Origin: Sphingomonadaceae bacterium
Lineage (GTDB): Bacteria; Pseudomonadota; Alphaproteobacteria; Sphingomonadales; Sphingomonadaceae
Length of the DNA stretch: 32,911 bases
Reading direction: 5' to 3'
Assembly (NCBI GenBank): GCA_947455865.1
Contig: CANGQZ010000010.1
Coordinates: forward strand, 1 to 32,911
Below the pieces are notes generated by a model. It worked only from the letters and a program-made list of their open reading frames with translations, searched no databases and had not been told where the DNA came from. Position numbers and translations under genes: made by a program. Numbering within the stretch: the stretch's first letter is position 1; each line of letters opens with the position of its first letter. Shown here piece after piece: positions 1-9,212 of the stretch.

Positions 1-156
1 AAAGCGACCGGGGCCGCACTGTGGGAGGGCCGCGCCGACGTGCTGACCCGCGAAGGCGATGAAAAGTGGAGCGACGGGGTGGTGGCGGCCAAGCTGGCAG
101 CAGCCCTGTTCGACGGGTTCCCCGGCACATCAGGCGAGGGCTATTCCGGACGCTGA
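1..156 (+). CDS. DUF4136-like (putative lipoprotein), C-terminal fragment truncated at window edge
   Basis: Frame 1 is open from base 1 to TGA 154-156: KATGAALWEGRADVLTREGDEKWSDGVVAAKLAAALFDGFPGTSGEGYSGR. It resembles the C-terminus of the complete protein at 15180-15794 (..[30 protein letters not shown]). Confidence 0.65.
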   Translation, partial: KATGAALWEGRADVLTREGDEKWSDGVVAAKLAAALFDGFPGTSGEGYSGR

Positions 157-166
157 GGCGCTGCGA

Positions 167-1228
167 TCAAGCCACCGTTTCCGCCGCGATTACCGCAACG
201 AAGATCACCAGCGCGATGAGCGAAAACAGCAGCAGCGCCGCGGTGCGCAGCAACGCGCCGATCCGCGAAACGCCGTAGGCGCCGCGCAGCTGGCGGTACA
301 TGTGCAGCGGCGGGGCAATCCCGAACAGGGCGGCAAAGCCAGGGGCGCCGAGCGCGCCAGCGATCATCACGAACACTGCCAGCAGGGTCATGAAACTCAG
401 CGAATAAGTGACGAACACGGCGTGATCGTAGAGATGGAAGCGGTAGCTGAACGGGAACAGCAGCCACAGGAACGGCACCGAGATCGGGATCATCGCCCAG
501 CTGTACTTGTAGGCGTGGCTCTGCAGTTTGTAGGCCGTGAGCGCCGGGTTCGCGCCGGCCTTTTCGATGGCGTTATCCAGCACGGTGATTCCGATTGTCG
601 GCAGCTTCTCGTCCGACCTGCCAGCTTTGATCCGCCGCATTATCGCGATGGCGCTTTGCGCGTCGGAAATCCGATCATCGACATCGGCGGTATCGCCGCC
701 GCTGCGCACGATCTGGGCGCGCTCTGCGGTCAGTTTGGCGAGTTCCTGTTCGCTTTCGGCCAGACCCGAGACAATCCCGCTGGCAGCCTGGCTTTGCGCC
801 TCGGCCGCGAATTCGGGCTTGCCGGCGGTTTCCTGGATCACCGCGAACATCAGGAACACGCTGAACAGGAACAGTGCGAGCGGCGAAACAAAGCTGGCGC
901 GCTGGCCGGCAATGTAGCGGCGGGTCAGTTCGCCCGGGCGCCACACCACCATCGGCAGCGTACGCCAGATCTTGCCCTCGAAATGGAACACGCCGTGCAG
1001 CAGATCGTGAAAGAACGCGCTGAGCGTGCGGTGGACGTGCGCGGCCTGTCCGCAGGCGTGGCAATGCGCGCCGATCAGCGGGGTGGCGCAGTTGAGGCAG
1101 GCGCTTTCATGGGTATGGCCGGGATCACTCTCCCCGTGCGCCGGCTCGACCGCGCGCGCGGTGAGCGCGCCTTGCGCGATTTCGGCGACACCTTCGGCAT
1201 GCCTCATCAGCTTGACCCCCGTAGACAA
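167..1228 (-). CDS. DUF3667 domain-containing membrane protein
   Basis: 353 aa ORF; N-terminal CLNCATPLIGAHCHACGQ zinc-ribbon-like motif, then HDLLHGVFHFEGKIWRTLPMVVWRPGELTRRYIAGQRASFVSPLALFLFSVFLMF, typical of DUF3667. Confidence 0.85.
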   Translation of the reverse strand: MSTGVKLMRHAEGVAEIAQGALTARAVEPAHGESDPGHTHESACLNCATPLIGAHCHACGQAAHVHRTLSAFFHDLLHGVFHFEGKIWRTLPMVVWRPGELTRRYIAGQRASFVSPLALFLFSVFLMFAVIQETAGKPEFAAEAQSQAASGIVSGLAESEQELAKLTAERAQIVRSGGDTADVDDRISDAQSAIAIMRRIKAGRSDEKLPTIGITVLDNAIEKAGANPALTAYKLQSHAYKYSWAMIPISVPFLWLLFPFSYRFHLYDHAVFVTYSLSFMTLLAVFVMIAGALGAPGFAALFGIAPPLHMYRQLRGAYGVSRIGALLRTAALLLFSLIALVIFVAVIAAETVA

Positions 1229-1254
1229 GCCAGCCTAACGGCGAATGCACGCAA

Positions 1255-1284
1255 GAAAAAGGCCCCGGGGTGCCGGGGCCCTTT
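1255..1284 (-). terminator. Putative rho-independent terminator of rpoZ
   Basis: Perfect 8-bp stem GGCCCCGG-GGTG-CCGGGGCC at 1261-1280. On the minus strand it is followed by TTTTTCTT (plus-strand aagaaaaa at 1253-1260), just downstream of the rpoZ stop. Confidence 0.75.
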
Positions 1285-1307
1285 CGCGTCAGCCGGGGCG
1301 GAAAGCC

Positions 1308-1652
1308 TCAGCCTTCGTAATCGCCGCCCAGCGACGTATTGCGCACCGGCGCGGCAGCGGTGATCCGCAGCGCTTCGGCCTGCTGGCTGAGCGAACCGAT
1401 ATCATCGACCTCGTCATCATCCTCGGGCTGGACGCGCTGCAGCGAGCCGATCACCGATTCCTTCAGGAGGGCGGGACGGACGGTTTCCTCGGCGATTTCG
1501 CGCAAGGCAACGACCGGGTTCTTGTCACGGTCCCGATCGATGGTGAGTTCGGCGCCGCCCGAAATCTCGCGCGCGCGCTGCGCAGCGAGCAGGACGAGAT
1601 CGAAGCGGTTGGGGATCTTGTCGACGCAATCTTCAACGGTTACGCGCGCCAT
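1308..1652 (-). CDS. rpoZ: DNA-directed RNA polymerase omega subunit
   Basis: [58 protein letters not shown] is characteristic of the omega subunit. Confidence 0.95.
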   Translation of the reverse strand: MARVTVEDCVDKIPNRFDLVLLAAQRAREISGGAELTIDRDRDKNPVVALREIAEETVRPALLKESVIGSLQRVQPEDDDEVDDIGSLSQQAEALRITAAAPVRNTSLGGDYEG

Positions 1653-1734
1653 CGGGCACTCCGGGAATTGAGGCAGAAGCTTGGGAAGAGGCGGCAGCTA
1701 GGGCGGACCGGGGGGAAAGTCAAGGAAATGCCCG

Positions 1735-3258
1735 TCAATCCGCGTAGCGGTCCGCCAAGGCATCGTCGGCCAGATCGCTGAACTTGGTGATGCGCGGTTC
1801 GAAGCGCAGGCGTACCTTGCCGGTGGCGCCGTGCCGCTGCTTGCCGATGATCAGTTCGGCGAGGCCATAGACCCGCTCCATCTCCGCCATCCATGCCGCG
1901 TGGGCATCGTGGGTTTTGGCATCGTCGGTTTCCACCGGACGCTTGGGCTCCTTCGCGGCGACATAATAGTCCTCGCGGTAGACGAACCAGACCATATCCG
2001 CGTCCTGCTCGATCGAGCCCGATTCGCGCAGGTCCGAAAGCTGCGGGCGCTTGTCCTCACGCTGTTCGACCGCGCGGCTGAGCTGCGACAGCGCGATCAC
2101 CGGGACCGAGAGTTCCTTCGCCAGCGTCTTCAGCCCGCGCGAGATTTCCGAAATCTCGTTGACCCGGTTGTCGCTGGCGCGGCCGGTGCCCTGCAGCAGC
2201 TGGAGATAATCGACCACGATCAGCCCCAGCCCGTGGCGACGCTTGAGCCGGCGGGCGCGGGCGCGCAGCGCGGCGATGCTGAGCGCCGGGGTATCGTCGA
2301 TGTAAAGCGGCAGTTCGGCCAGTTTCTGGCTGGCAAACGACAGCGCCTGAAAATCGTCACGGCTGATCTTGCCCATCCGCAGCGCTTCCGAGCTGATCCC
2401 CGACTGTTCGGCGAGGATACGGGTGGCGAGCTGATCGGCGCTCATTTCAAGGCTGAAGAAGGCGGTAGCGGCGCCGACCGACTTTTCCGCCGGGATGCCG
2501 TCAGCCAGATCGCGGCGCAGCCGGTCCGCCGCGTTGAAGGCAATGTTGGTGGCAAGTGAGGTCTTGCCCATGCCGGGGCGCCCGGCGAGGATGATCAGAT
2601 CGCTGTCATGCAGCCCGCCGACTTTCTCGTTGAGCGAGGTGAGCCCGGTGGTCTTGCCCGAAACGTGCCCGCCCGAGAGCAGCGCCTGTTCGATCATGCC
2701 GAGCGCGGTCTTGGTCGCGTCGGCGAAATGCTGCGCCTCGCTGCTGGCCGAGGCCCCTTCGGCCACCTGATATAGCGCGGCTTCGGCCAATTCGATCTGC
2801 GCCAGCGGGGCGACGCTTTCCGACGTATCGAGCGCGGCCTCGACCAGGTTGCGCCCGACGCTGACCAGTTCGCGCAGCAGCGCCAGATCGTAGATCTGCT
2901 CGGCCAGTTCGCGCGGGGCAAGCAGCCCCTGCCCGTCCGCAGTGAGCCGCGCGAGGTACGTCACCCCGCCCAGCGCCTTGAGCGCGTCGTCCGCCTCGAA
3001 ATAGGGTTTTAGCGTGACCGGGGTAACGATCGCCTTGCGATCGAGCAGTTGGGTGATTCGCTCGTAGATGCGCTCGTGCACCGGTTCGAAGAAATGCGCC
3101 GGGCGCAGCGGGGTGTTAAGTTCCTCGATCACCCGGTTGTCGATCAGCACCGCGCCGAGAAACGCTGCCTCTGCTTCGATATTGGCGGGGAGTGCGCGCA
3201 GCGGCGGGGCACCGGGGGCCGCATCGTGCGTGGTGATAAGGAAGGTATCGTCAGCCAT
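1735..3258 (-). CDS. dnaB: Replicative DNA helicase
   Basis: LPANIEAEAAFLGAVLIDN N-domain; Walker A AGRPGMGKTS; VVDYLQLLQGTGRASDNRVNEISEISRGLKTLAKEL; ALSQLSRAVEQREDKRPQLSDLRESGSIEQDADMV. Start placed at MADDTF; the ORF opens upstream at 3315. Confidence 0.95.
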   Translation of the reverse strand: MADDTFLITTHDAAPGAPPLRALPANIEAEAAFLGAVLIDNRVIEELNTPLRPAHFFEPVHERIYERITQLLDRKAIVTPVTLKPYFEADDALKALGGVTYLARLTADGQGLLAPRELAEQIYDLALLRELVSVGRNLVEAALDTSESVAPLAQIELAEAALYQVAEGASASSEAQHFADATKTALGMIEQALLSGGHVSGKTTGLTSLNEKVGGLHDSDLIILAGRPGMGKTSLATNIAFNAADRLRRDLADGIPAEKSVGAATAFFSLEMSADQLATRILAEQSGISSEALRMGKISRDDFQALSFASQKLAELPLYIDDTPALSIAALRARARRLKRRHGLGLIVVDYLQLLQGTGRASDNRVNEISEISRGLKTLAKELSVPVIALSQLSRAVEQREDKRPQLSDLRESGSIEQDADMVWFVYREDYYVAAKEPKRPVETDDAKTHDAHAAWMAEMERVYGLAELIIGKQRHGATGKVRLRFEPRITKFSDLADDALADRYAD

Positions 3259-3396
3259 GAAGCGGCGATCCATGCGCCGGTTGGGGCGGCCTCGCAAGCC
3301 GGCAGCAGCGGGCAATTAATCCACAGCATGTGGATTGTCGCGCCGGCAACTCAAGGCTTGCCCGCGCGCCCGGCATTTGCGAAAGCTGCCGCCCCC

Positions 3397-3879
3397 ATGG
3401 CGGACCCGCGCATCTCGCATATTGAACTCGACGAGGCGACGATCCTGTGGCGCAACGCCGATATCGAACAGGAACGGCGGATCGCGATCTTCGATCTGGT
3501 GGAGGAGAACACCTTCAAGCCGCTGCGGGCCTTTGCCGCTGGGCATGAAGGGCCGTATCGCCTGCGCCTGTCGGTGCAGGACGGGCGGCTGCAGCTGGAT
3601 GTATCGGGCGAGGACGGCGCGCTGCTGGAAACCCAGATCCTTGGGCTCGGCCGCTTCCGGCGGCACATCAAGGACTATTTCGCGATCTGTGATTCGTATT
3701 ATCAGGCGATCCGCAAGGCCACCGCGAGCGAGATCGAGACGATCGACATGGCCCGCCGTGGAGTTCACAACGAAGCGGCCGACCTGCTGCTCGAACGGCT
3801 TGAAGGTAAGATCGAAACCGATTTCGCCACAGCGCGGCGACTGTTCACCCTGATCTGCGTGCTGCATATCAGGGGCTGA
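3397..3879 (+). CDS. UPF0262 family protein
   Basis: MADPRISHIELDEATILWRNADIEQERRIAIFDLVEENTFKP..GPYRLRLSVQDGRLQLDV..GRFRRHIKDYFAICDSYYQAIR..IETIDMARRGVHNEAADLLLERLEGKIETDFATARRLFTLICVLHIRG. Confidence 0.9.
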   Translation: MADPRISHIELDEATILWRNADIEQERRIAIFDLVEENTFKPLRAFAAGHEGPYRLRLSVQDGRLQLDVSGEDGALLETQILGLGRFRRHIKDYFAICDSYYQAIRKATASEIETIDMARRGVHNEAADLLLERLEGKIETDFATARRLFTLICVLHIRG

Positions 3880-3902
3880 ACCAGAGGCGGGACGCGGCAA
3901 CC

Positions 3903-4607
3903 ATGGCACGAGCGAAGGGCAGCGCATCGCGCTGGCGGCTGCGACTGGCCGCAGTGGCGCTGTTGCTGGCACTGGTGGGCGGGGCGATGCTGTGGTGGCA
4001 CTTGCGCCACTGGACCCCGCCGCGCGCCGCCTTCAGCTCGCAGGGGGTCGAAGTCGGCACGGCCGAGGGCCCGATCGACTGGACCGCGCTAAAGGCGGTC
4101 GGCGCGGACTTTGCCTATCTCGATGCCAGTGTCAGCGTGTTCGCCCGTGATCCGACCTTCGTGAAGAATCTGGAGGACGCGCGCGCCGCGAAACTCAAGG
4201 TCGGCGCGGTACACCTCTACGATCCGTGCCAGCCAGCCGACGAGCAGGCGGCCAACTTCGTGACGGTGGTGCCGCGCGATGTGGCGCTGCTGCCGCCAGC
4301 GGTCGAGCTGGACCGGCTGGCCGACGATTGCCCGGTCAAAGTGTCCGACGCGGCGGTGGAAAGCGAGCTGATGACGTTCCTTAACCAGATCGAGGCGCAT
4401 AGCGGCAAGGCGGCGATCCTCAAGGTTTCGCCCCGGTTCGAGACCAAGTACCATGTCGCGCGCGCGATCGACCGCAACGTGTGGCTGGTGGGCGACCGCT
4501 TTCAGCCCGACTATGCCGGGCGGCCGTGGACGCTGTGGACCGCCAATGCCCGGCTGATGACCGACGCCAGCGAAGCGCCGCTGCGCTGGGTGGTGCTGCA
4601 GCGATGA
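3903..4607 (+). CDS. GH25-fold (lysozyme-like) membrane-anchored protein, divergent
   Basis: N-terminal TM segment then VEVGTAEGPIDWTALKAVGADFAYLDAS..DPTFVKNLEDARAAKLKVGAVHLYDP..LLPPAVELDRL, a GH25 layout with non-canonical acidic positions. Confidence 0.8.
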   Translation: MARAKGSASRWRLRLAAVALLLALVGGAMLWWHLRHWTPPRAAFSSQGVEVGTAEGPIDWTALKAVGADFAYLDASVSVFARDPTFVKNLEDARAAKLKVGAVHLYDPCQPADEQAANFVTVVPRDVALLPPAVELDRLADDCPVKVSDAAVESELMTFLNQIEAHSGKAAILKVSPRFETKYHVARAIDRNVWLVGDRFQPDYAGRPWTLWTANARLMTDASEAPLRWVVLQR

Positions 4608-5035
4608 GCGGCGGCCCCACGCAGGCGGCACTGATCGCCGCGGCAAACGCTGCGATGGCGCACGCCTATGCGCCTTATTCGGGCTTTCGCGTCGGCGCGG
4701 CGCTGGGTTTTGCCGATGGCTCGGTGGTGATCGGGGCCAATGTCGAGAACGCGAGTTACGGCCTCTCGCTTTGTGCCGAGACGGTCGCGGTGGCGACGGC
4801 GATGGCCGGCGGGGTGCGCGGCGGACTGGTGGCGGTAGCGGTGACGGGCGGCCCCGGCGGCGCGCCGGGAAGCGATCCGGTGACACCGTGCGGGCGCTGC
4901 CGCCAAGTGCTCTGCGAACTTGCCGAATTGGGCGAGACCGATCCGGTGATCTGGTGCGCGGGCGCGGACGAAGTTCTCGAAACCCGGCTGTCCGCACTGC
5001 TGCCCCACGCCTTCGGGCCGAGATCGCTGCGCTGA
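4604..5035 (+). CDS. cdd: Cytidine deaminase
   Basis: AYAPYSGFRVGAAL, GANVENASYGLSLCAETVA and PCGRCRQVL zinc-binding motifs. ATGA overlap with the upstream gene. Confidence 0.93.
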   Translation: MSGGPTQAALIAAANAAMAHAYAPYSGFRVGAALGFADGSVVIGANVENASYGLSLCAETVAVATAMAGGVRGGLVAVAVTGGPGGAPGSDPVTPCGRCRQVLCELAELGETDPVIWCAGADEVLETRLSALLPHAFGPRSLR

Positions 5036-5149
5036 GGCTGCTTTTCGCGAGGCTGAACATTCTTGGTTAAGTATTTATCTCTAGTTCAGCGGCGGGGGTG
5101 AGCCGCGCTGCGGCGGCCCGGCAATGAACAGGCAGCCGCACACAGGGCC

Positions 5150-6178
5150 ATGATCCGCACCAAGACGACCTTCATTCTCGGGGCAGGGGCTAGCGCGGAA
5201 CTGCACATGCCCGGACCGGTGGAAGTGCTGGAGCGGATCGCTCAGGCGCTGGACTTCTCGCGCACTGGCACCAACCAGCTGACCCGCGATACGGCCGCGA
5301 TCCTGCGCCACATAGGCAAGCTGGCGGAGCGGATGAACCGTACCGAGGAAGCGCTCTACCGCGCCGGACAGCGGATCCATCAGGCCGCCAAGATCGGCCG
5401 GTCGATCGAACAGGTGATCGAGCAAAACAACGACGATCCGCTGGTCGAGGCGTTCGGCAAGCTCGCCATCGCGGTGTTCACCTTGCAGGCGGAAAGCCGT
5501 TCGTCGCTGCGCGCCACTCCGCAGCCCAATGCCGCACTGCCGCTGCAGACCGGGGATTACTGGCTGATCGAGCTAGGCAAGCTGCTGACTGCCGGGCTCC
5601 CGCGTTCGAAGGTTGAAGCGGGTCTGGGCGATATCTCGATCGTATCGTTCAACTATGACCGTTCGGTTGAGCACTTCCTGCCCTTTGCCCTCGCCACGGC
5701 TTACGGGATGACCTTGCAGGAAGCCCAGCGGATCGTCGCCACGCGGCTCCGATTCTTCCATCCCTACGGCTTGGTCGGCCGCCTGCCGTGGCAGAGTGGC
5801 GAACTGCCCGATGTCGATTGGGGCAACGAGCAGCCGTGGAACATGTCGGCCCTGTCGGGCCAGCTGCGCACGTTCGATCAGGCGATGGCGGATCGCAAAG
5901 GGGTGGCCGACTTGCGCGCATGCGTGGCGCAGGCCAAGCGGATCGTGTTCCTCGGGTTCGACTTCTCGCCCCGCTCGCTCGATCTGCTGATCGACGCCAG
6001 CCTTTCGCATAACCCCGAGATCGTGGTCTCGGTCAACGGCATGTCCGGCCCCAACCTTGCCGCCGCGATCCGGCTCCTGAAACGCAAGACCGGCAACGAG
6101 CGCGACGACCGGCTGATGATCTGCGAAGGCCGCTGCCTCGATGTGCTGAAGGACTACAGCCTGATGCTGGAAACCTAG
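5150..6178 (+). CDS. SIR2-like (SIR2_2 type) stand-alone protein
   Basis: N-terminal TTFILGAGASAELHMPGPVE, central ISIVSFNYDRSVEHFL, RFFHPYGLVGRLPW, C-terminal RIVFLGFDFSPRSLDLL, a motif order typical of SIR2-like NAD-binding domains. Confidence 0.8.
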   Translation: MIRTKTTFILGAGASAELHMPGPVEVLERIAQALDFSRTGTNQLTRDTAAILRHIGKLAERMNRTEEALYRAGQRIHQAAKIGRSIEQVIEQNNDDPLVEAFGKLAIAVFTLQAESRSSLRATPQPNAALPLQTGDYWLIELGKLLTAGLPRSKVEAGLGDISIVSFNYDRSVEHFLPFALATAYGMTLQEAQRIVATRLRFFHPYGLVGRLPWQSGELPDVDWGNEQPWNMSALSGQLRTFDQAMADRKGVADLRACVAQAKRIVFLGFDFSPRSLDLLIDASLSHNPEIVVSVNGMSGPNLAAAIRLLKRKTGNERDDRLMICEGRCLDVLKDYSLMLET

Positions 6179-6274
6179 AGCCAGTATCTTGGCGAATGCG
6201 GACATGGACTCCGCTTGCGAACTCGGCTCTTGTCTTCGCTCTCTCGGCGCAAAACCGGATGCGAGGACAGACCA

Positions 6275-7282
6275 TTGCAGCAGATCACGATCAAGGCGCC
6301 CGGCGGGCTGGACAACCTCACGCTTGCCGAGGTGGCGGATCCCGCCGCGCCCGGGCCCGGCGAAATCACGGTCAGGGTCCGTGCGAGCTCGCTCAACTTC
6401 CACGACTATATCGTGGCGAGCACGCCGGGATCCGCCTTTGATGGCCGGATTCCGATGGCCGATGGTGCCGGCACGATCGAAGCGATCGGCAGCGGCGTTG
6501 ATGGCTTTGCCGTCGGCGATCAGGTCGTCTCGTGCTTCTTCCCGGACTGGCAGGACGGTGACGCGCGGCCGTGCGATTTTGCGCGCACGCCGGGCGACGG
6601 TATCGATGGATTTGCCCGGGAACGGGTGACCCTTCCGGCAAGCTGGTTTACGCACGCCCCCCGCGGATGGTCACACGAAGAAGCCGCGACGATCACCACC
6701 GCCGGCCTCACCGCATGGCGTGCACTCGTAGTCGATGCGCAGATTAAGGCCGGTGACACGGTGGCCGTGCTCGGAACGGGCGGCGTATCGATCTATGCCC
6801 TGCAGCTGGCGAAGGCCATGAGGGCGAAAGTTATTGCCACCTCATCCTCTGACGCCAAGCTGGCCCGCCTGCGTGATCTCGGCGCAGATCACGTCATCAA
6901 TTATCGCACGAACCCGGCGTGGGGCGAGGAAATGCAGCGGTTAACCGGCGGCCGCGGGGTGGATATCGTGGTTGAAGTCGGCGGCCCGGTCACGCTGGCG
7001 CAGTCGATCATCGCCGGACGGCCGGGCGCACATATTGCCCTGATCGGCGTCCTCACCGGCCTCAGCGGCGAAGTTCCCACGGTGAACCTGATGGTGCGGC
7101 AGCAACGTCTGCAGGGATTGATCGTCGGCTCGCGCAAGCATCAAGATGATTTCGTCCGGGCCCTCGATGTCATGGGCCTGCGTCCCGTCATCGATAGCAG
7201 CTTTGCCTTAGCGAACCTCGCCGATGCCTTCCGCCATGAGGCCAGCGGCACGCATTTCGGCAAGATCTGCGTTACGATCTGA
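6275..7282 (+). CDS. Zinc-type/quinone oxidoreductase-like NAD(P)-dependent alcohol dehydrogenase (MDR superfamily)
   Basis: [94 protein letters not shown] start at 6275 proposed from GAGGA upstream; an ATG at 6215 also opens the frame. Confidence 0.88.
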   Translation: MQQITIKAPGGLDNLTLAEVADPAAPGPGEITVRVRASSLNFHDYIVASTPGSAFDGRIPMADGAGTIEAIGSGVDGFAVGDQVVSCFFPDWQDGDARPCDFARTPGDGIDGFARERVTLPASWFTHAPRGWSHEEAATITTAGLTAWRALVVDAQIKAGDTVAVLGTGGVSIYALQLAKAMRAKVIATSSSDAKLARLRDLGADHVINYRTNPAWGEEMQRLTGGRGVDIVVEVGGPVTLAQSIIAGRPGAHIALIGVLTGLSGEVPTVNLMVRQQRLQGLIVGSRKHQDDFVRALDVMGLRPVIDSSFALANLADAFRHEASGTHFGKICVTI

Positions 7283-7474
7283 CACCGGGAACGATGGATC
7301 AGGGCAAGCGACGATCATCGGCAATGTCGGCGCAATTGTCGTGTCCGGAACGGCTGCTCCTGAATCCAATTTCATGTTTTCAGTGACGCACCGGTCAGCC
7401 GGGCGAGCTTCACGTGTGCCGCGTTCGCACCTTTGCCGCCCCCTCCGGATCCCGATGCGAAGCTGCCAGCCGCG

Positions 7475-8257
7475 CTAAACCGATCCGTCGTTCACCAACG
7501 TCACGCTATCCTTGCGCGCCAGCACCCACAGGCTCAGCCCCGCCGCATGCGCCCGTTCCACCGCGAGTGAGGTCGGCAGCGAGACGGTTACCAGCGTGGT
7601 CGCGCCGCAACGCACCGCCTTTTCGACGATCTCGTAGCTGCACCGCGCGGTCGAGAGCACGAAGCCGCCTGCGAGTTCCCATTCGGCGCGTGCCATCGCC
7701 CCGATCAGCTTGTCGAGCGCGTTGTGGCGGCCGACATCCTCGCGCAGTTCGGCGATCCGGCCCGATGGGGTGCACCATGCCGCAGCATGCGCCGCGCCGG
7801 TTCGGCGATTGAGCTCCTGCCGCTCGGGTAGTTCTTCCAGCGCGGCGAAGATTGCATCGGGGTCGATGGCCGCATGCGGTGCCACCGGGGGCAGAGGCCG
7901 CGCCACAGCCGCCAGATTCTCGATGCCGCACAGCCCGCAGCTCGATTCGGCGACCCGCGCGCGTACCCGCTCCGTCAACTGGGCGATCCCTAGCCCGGCG
8001 AGAGTCGCGCGCACGATCCAGCCTTCGGCCACTTCGGCGATGCCGAGTTCGCCAAGATCGTCGGCCGATGCGATCAACCCTTCGCTCAAGGCAAAGCCGG
8101 TAGCAAAATCGGCGAGATTGGCCGGGGTCGCCATCATCACCGCATAGGCCAGCCCGTTGAATTCAAGCGCCACCGGCGCTTCGGGCACCCATTGGCGGGA
8201 GAGGGCCGTTCGCGTCCCGTCAGGCGCGATCGCGACGGCTCCCATCCGCTTAGTCAT
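7475..8257 (-). CDS. fdhD: Formate dehydrogenase accessory sulfurtransferase FdhD
   Basis: SSCGLCGIENL CxxC motif; GAAHAAAWCTPSGRIAELREDVGRHNALDKLIGAM; VLSTARCSYEIVEKAVRCGATTLVTVSLPTSLAVERA. Confidence 0.93.
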   Translation of the reverse strand: MTKRMGAVAIAPDGTRTALSRQWVPEAPVALEFNGLAYAVMMATPANLADFATGFALSEGLIASADDLGELGIAEVAEGWIVRATLAGLGIAQLTERVRARVAESSCGLCGIENLAAVARPLPPVAPHAAIDPDAIFAALEELPERQELNRRTGAAHAAAWCTPSGRIAELREDVGRHNALDKLIGAMARAEWELAGGFVLSTARCSYEIVEKAVRCGATTLVTVSLPTSLAVERAHAAGLSLWVLARKDSVTLVNDGSV

Positions 8258-8269
8258 TCAGGCGCGGCT

Positions 8270-8650
8270 TCAGGCCGGCCGGTGCAGCGCGCACCACTTG
8301 TTGCCGTCAGGATCGCGCAGATAAGCAAGGTACATCTTGCCGAACGCGCCATCGCGCCAGCCCGGCGGGTCTTCGCAGGTGGTGCCGCCGTTGGCGACGC
8401 CGGCCGCGTGCCAGGCATCGACCTGCTCGGGGCTGTCCATCGCGATACCCACCGTGCCGCCGTTGGCGTGGCAGGCCGGCTTGCCGTCGATCGGCTTCAC
8501 CGCCAGGAACATGCCGCCGTTATGGGTATAGAACAGGCGGTCTTCCATCGGGTACACCCCCGGAGCAGCGCCCAGCACCCCGAAGGTCGCATCGTAGTAG
8601 ATCTTGGATTTCGCCAGATCGTTGCTGCCGAACATCACGTGACTGTACAT
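8270..8650 (-). CDS. VOC family (glyoxalase/bleomycin-resistance fold) protein
   Basis: MYSHVMFGSNDLAKSKIYYDATFGVLGA..HVNGGTVGIAMDSPEQVDAWHAAGVANGGTTCEDPPG-type layout (sequence reads HANGGTVG)..YLAYLRDPDGNKWCALH. Confidence 0.87.
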   Translation of the reverse strand: MYSHVMFGSNDLAKSKIYYDATFGVLGAAPGVYPMEDRLFYTHNGGMFLAVKPIDGKPACHANGGTVGIAMDSPEQVDAWHAAGVANGGTTCEDPPGWRDGAFGKMYLAYLRDPDGNKWCALHRPA

Positions 8651-8798
8651 TTTAAGACTCTCCCACTCACCATTCCATTGGCCGCCCCGCGGCCTGCCGA
8701 CGTTCTAGGCCATCGCGCCGGGCGGTCAACGCCAGTCCGATAGCATCGCCGCAATTTTGCAGGGCTGCGGTTCAGCTTGCCCGCGCTATGGAGCAGCG

Positions 8799-9191
8799 AT
8801 GGCTTTGCTGATCCTGACCGCCGCGCTCGCGCTGGCCGCCGCTCCTGCACCCCCGCGCCCGCTGAGCGCCGATGAACACGCCGCACTGCGCTGTTCTGCC
8901 GCGTTCGCGCTGGTATCCGCCGGGCAGGTGCGCGGCGATCCGGCGGCCGCGCAATACCCGCCGCTCAAGCTGCGCGGGCGCGAATTCTTTGTGGTTACCG
9001 CTGCACGGCTGATGGATGATGCCGGGCTGGATGAAGCCGGGATCAAGGCCGCTGCCGAGGCCGAGGTGGCGGCGCTGCGCGCCGATGGCACCGCGCCGCT
9101 GATGCCATTCTGCCTCGCCTTGCTCGATGCGAGCGCGCCATCCGCGCCGCCGCAAGGTTATGCACCGGAAAAAGCCGCGCCCGGCGGTTGA
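8799..9191 (+). CDS. Hypothetical exported protein
   Basis: ORF with signal-peptide-like N-terminus MALLILTAALALAAAPAPP; no family recognised. Confidence 0.55.
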   Translation: MALLILTAALALAAAPAPPRPLSADEHAALRCSAAFALVSAGQVRGDPAAAQYPPLKLRGREFFVVTAARLMDDAGLDEAGIKAAAEAEVAALRADGTAPLMPFCLALLDASAPSAPPQGYAPEKAAPGG

Positions 9192-9212
9192 TCTTGCGGC
9201 CCCGGCTGCGCC

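Noticed and set aside
59-1363. 434-aa plus-strand ORF
   Set aside because: Antisense to the clear DUF3667 gene and the terminator; Arg/His/Gln-rich composition typical of high-GC shadow ORFs.
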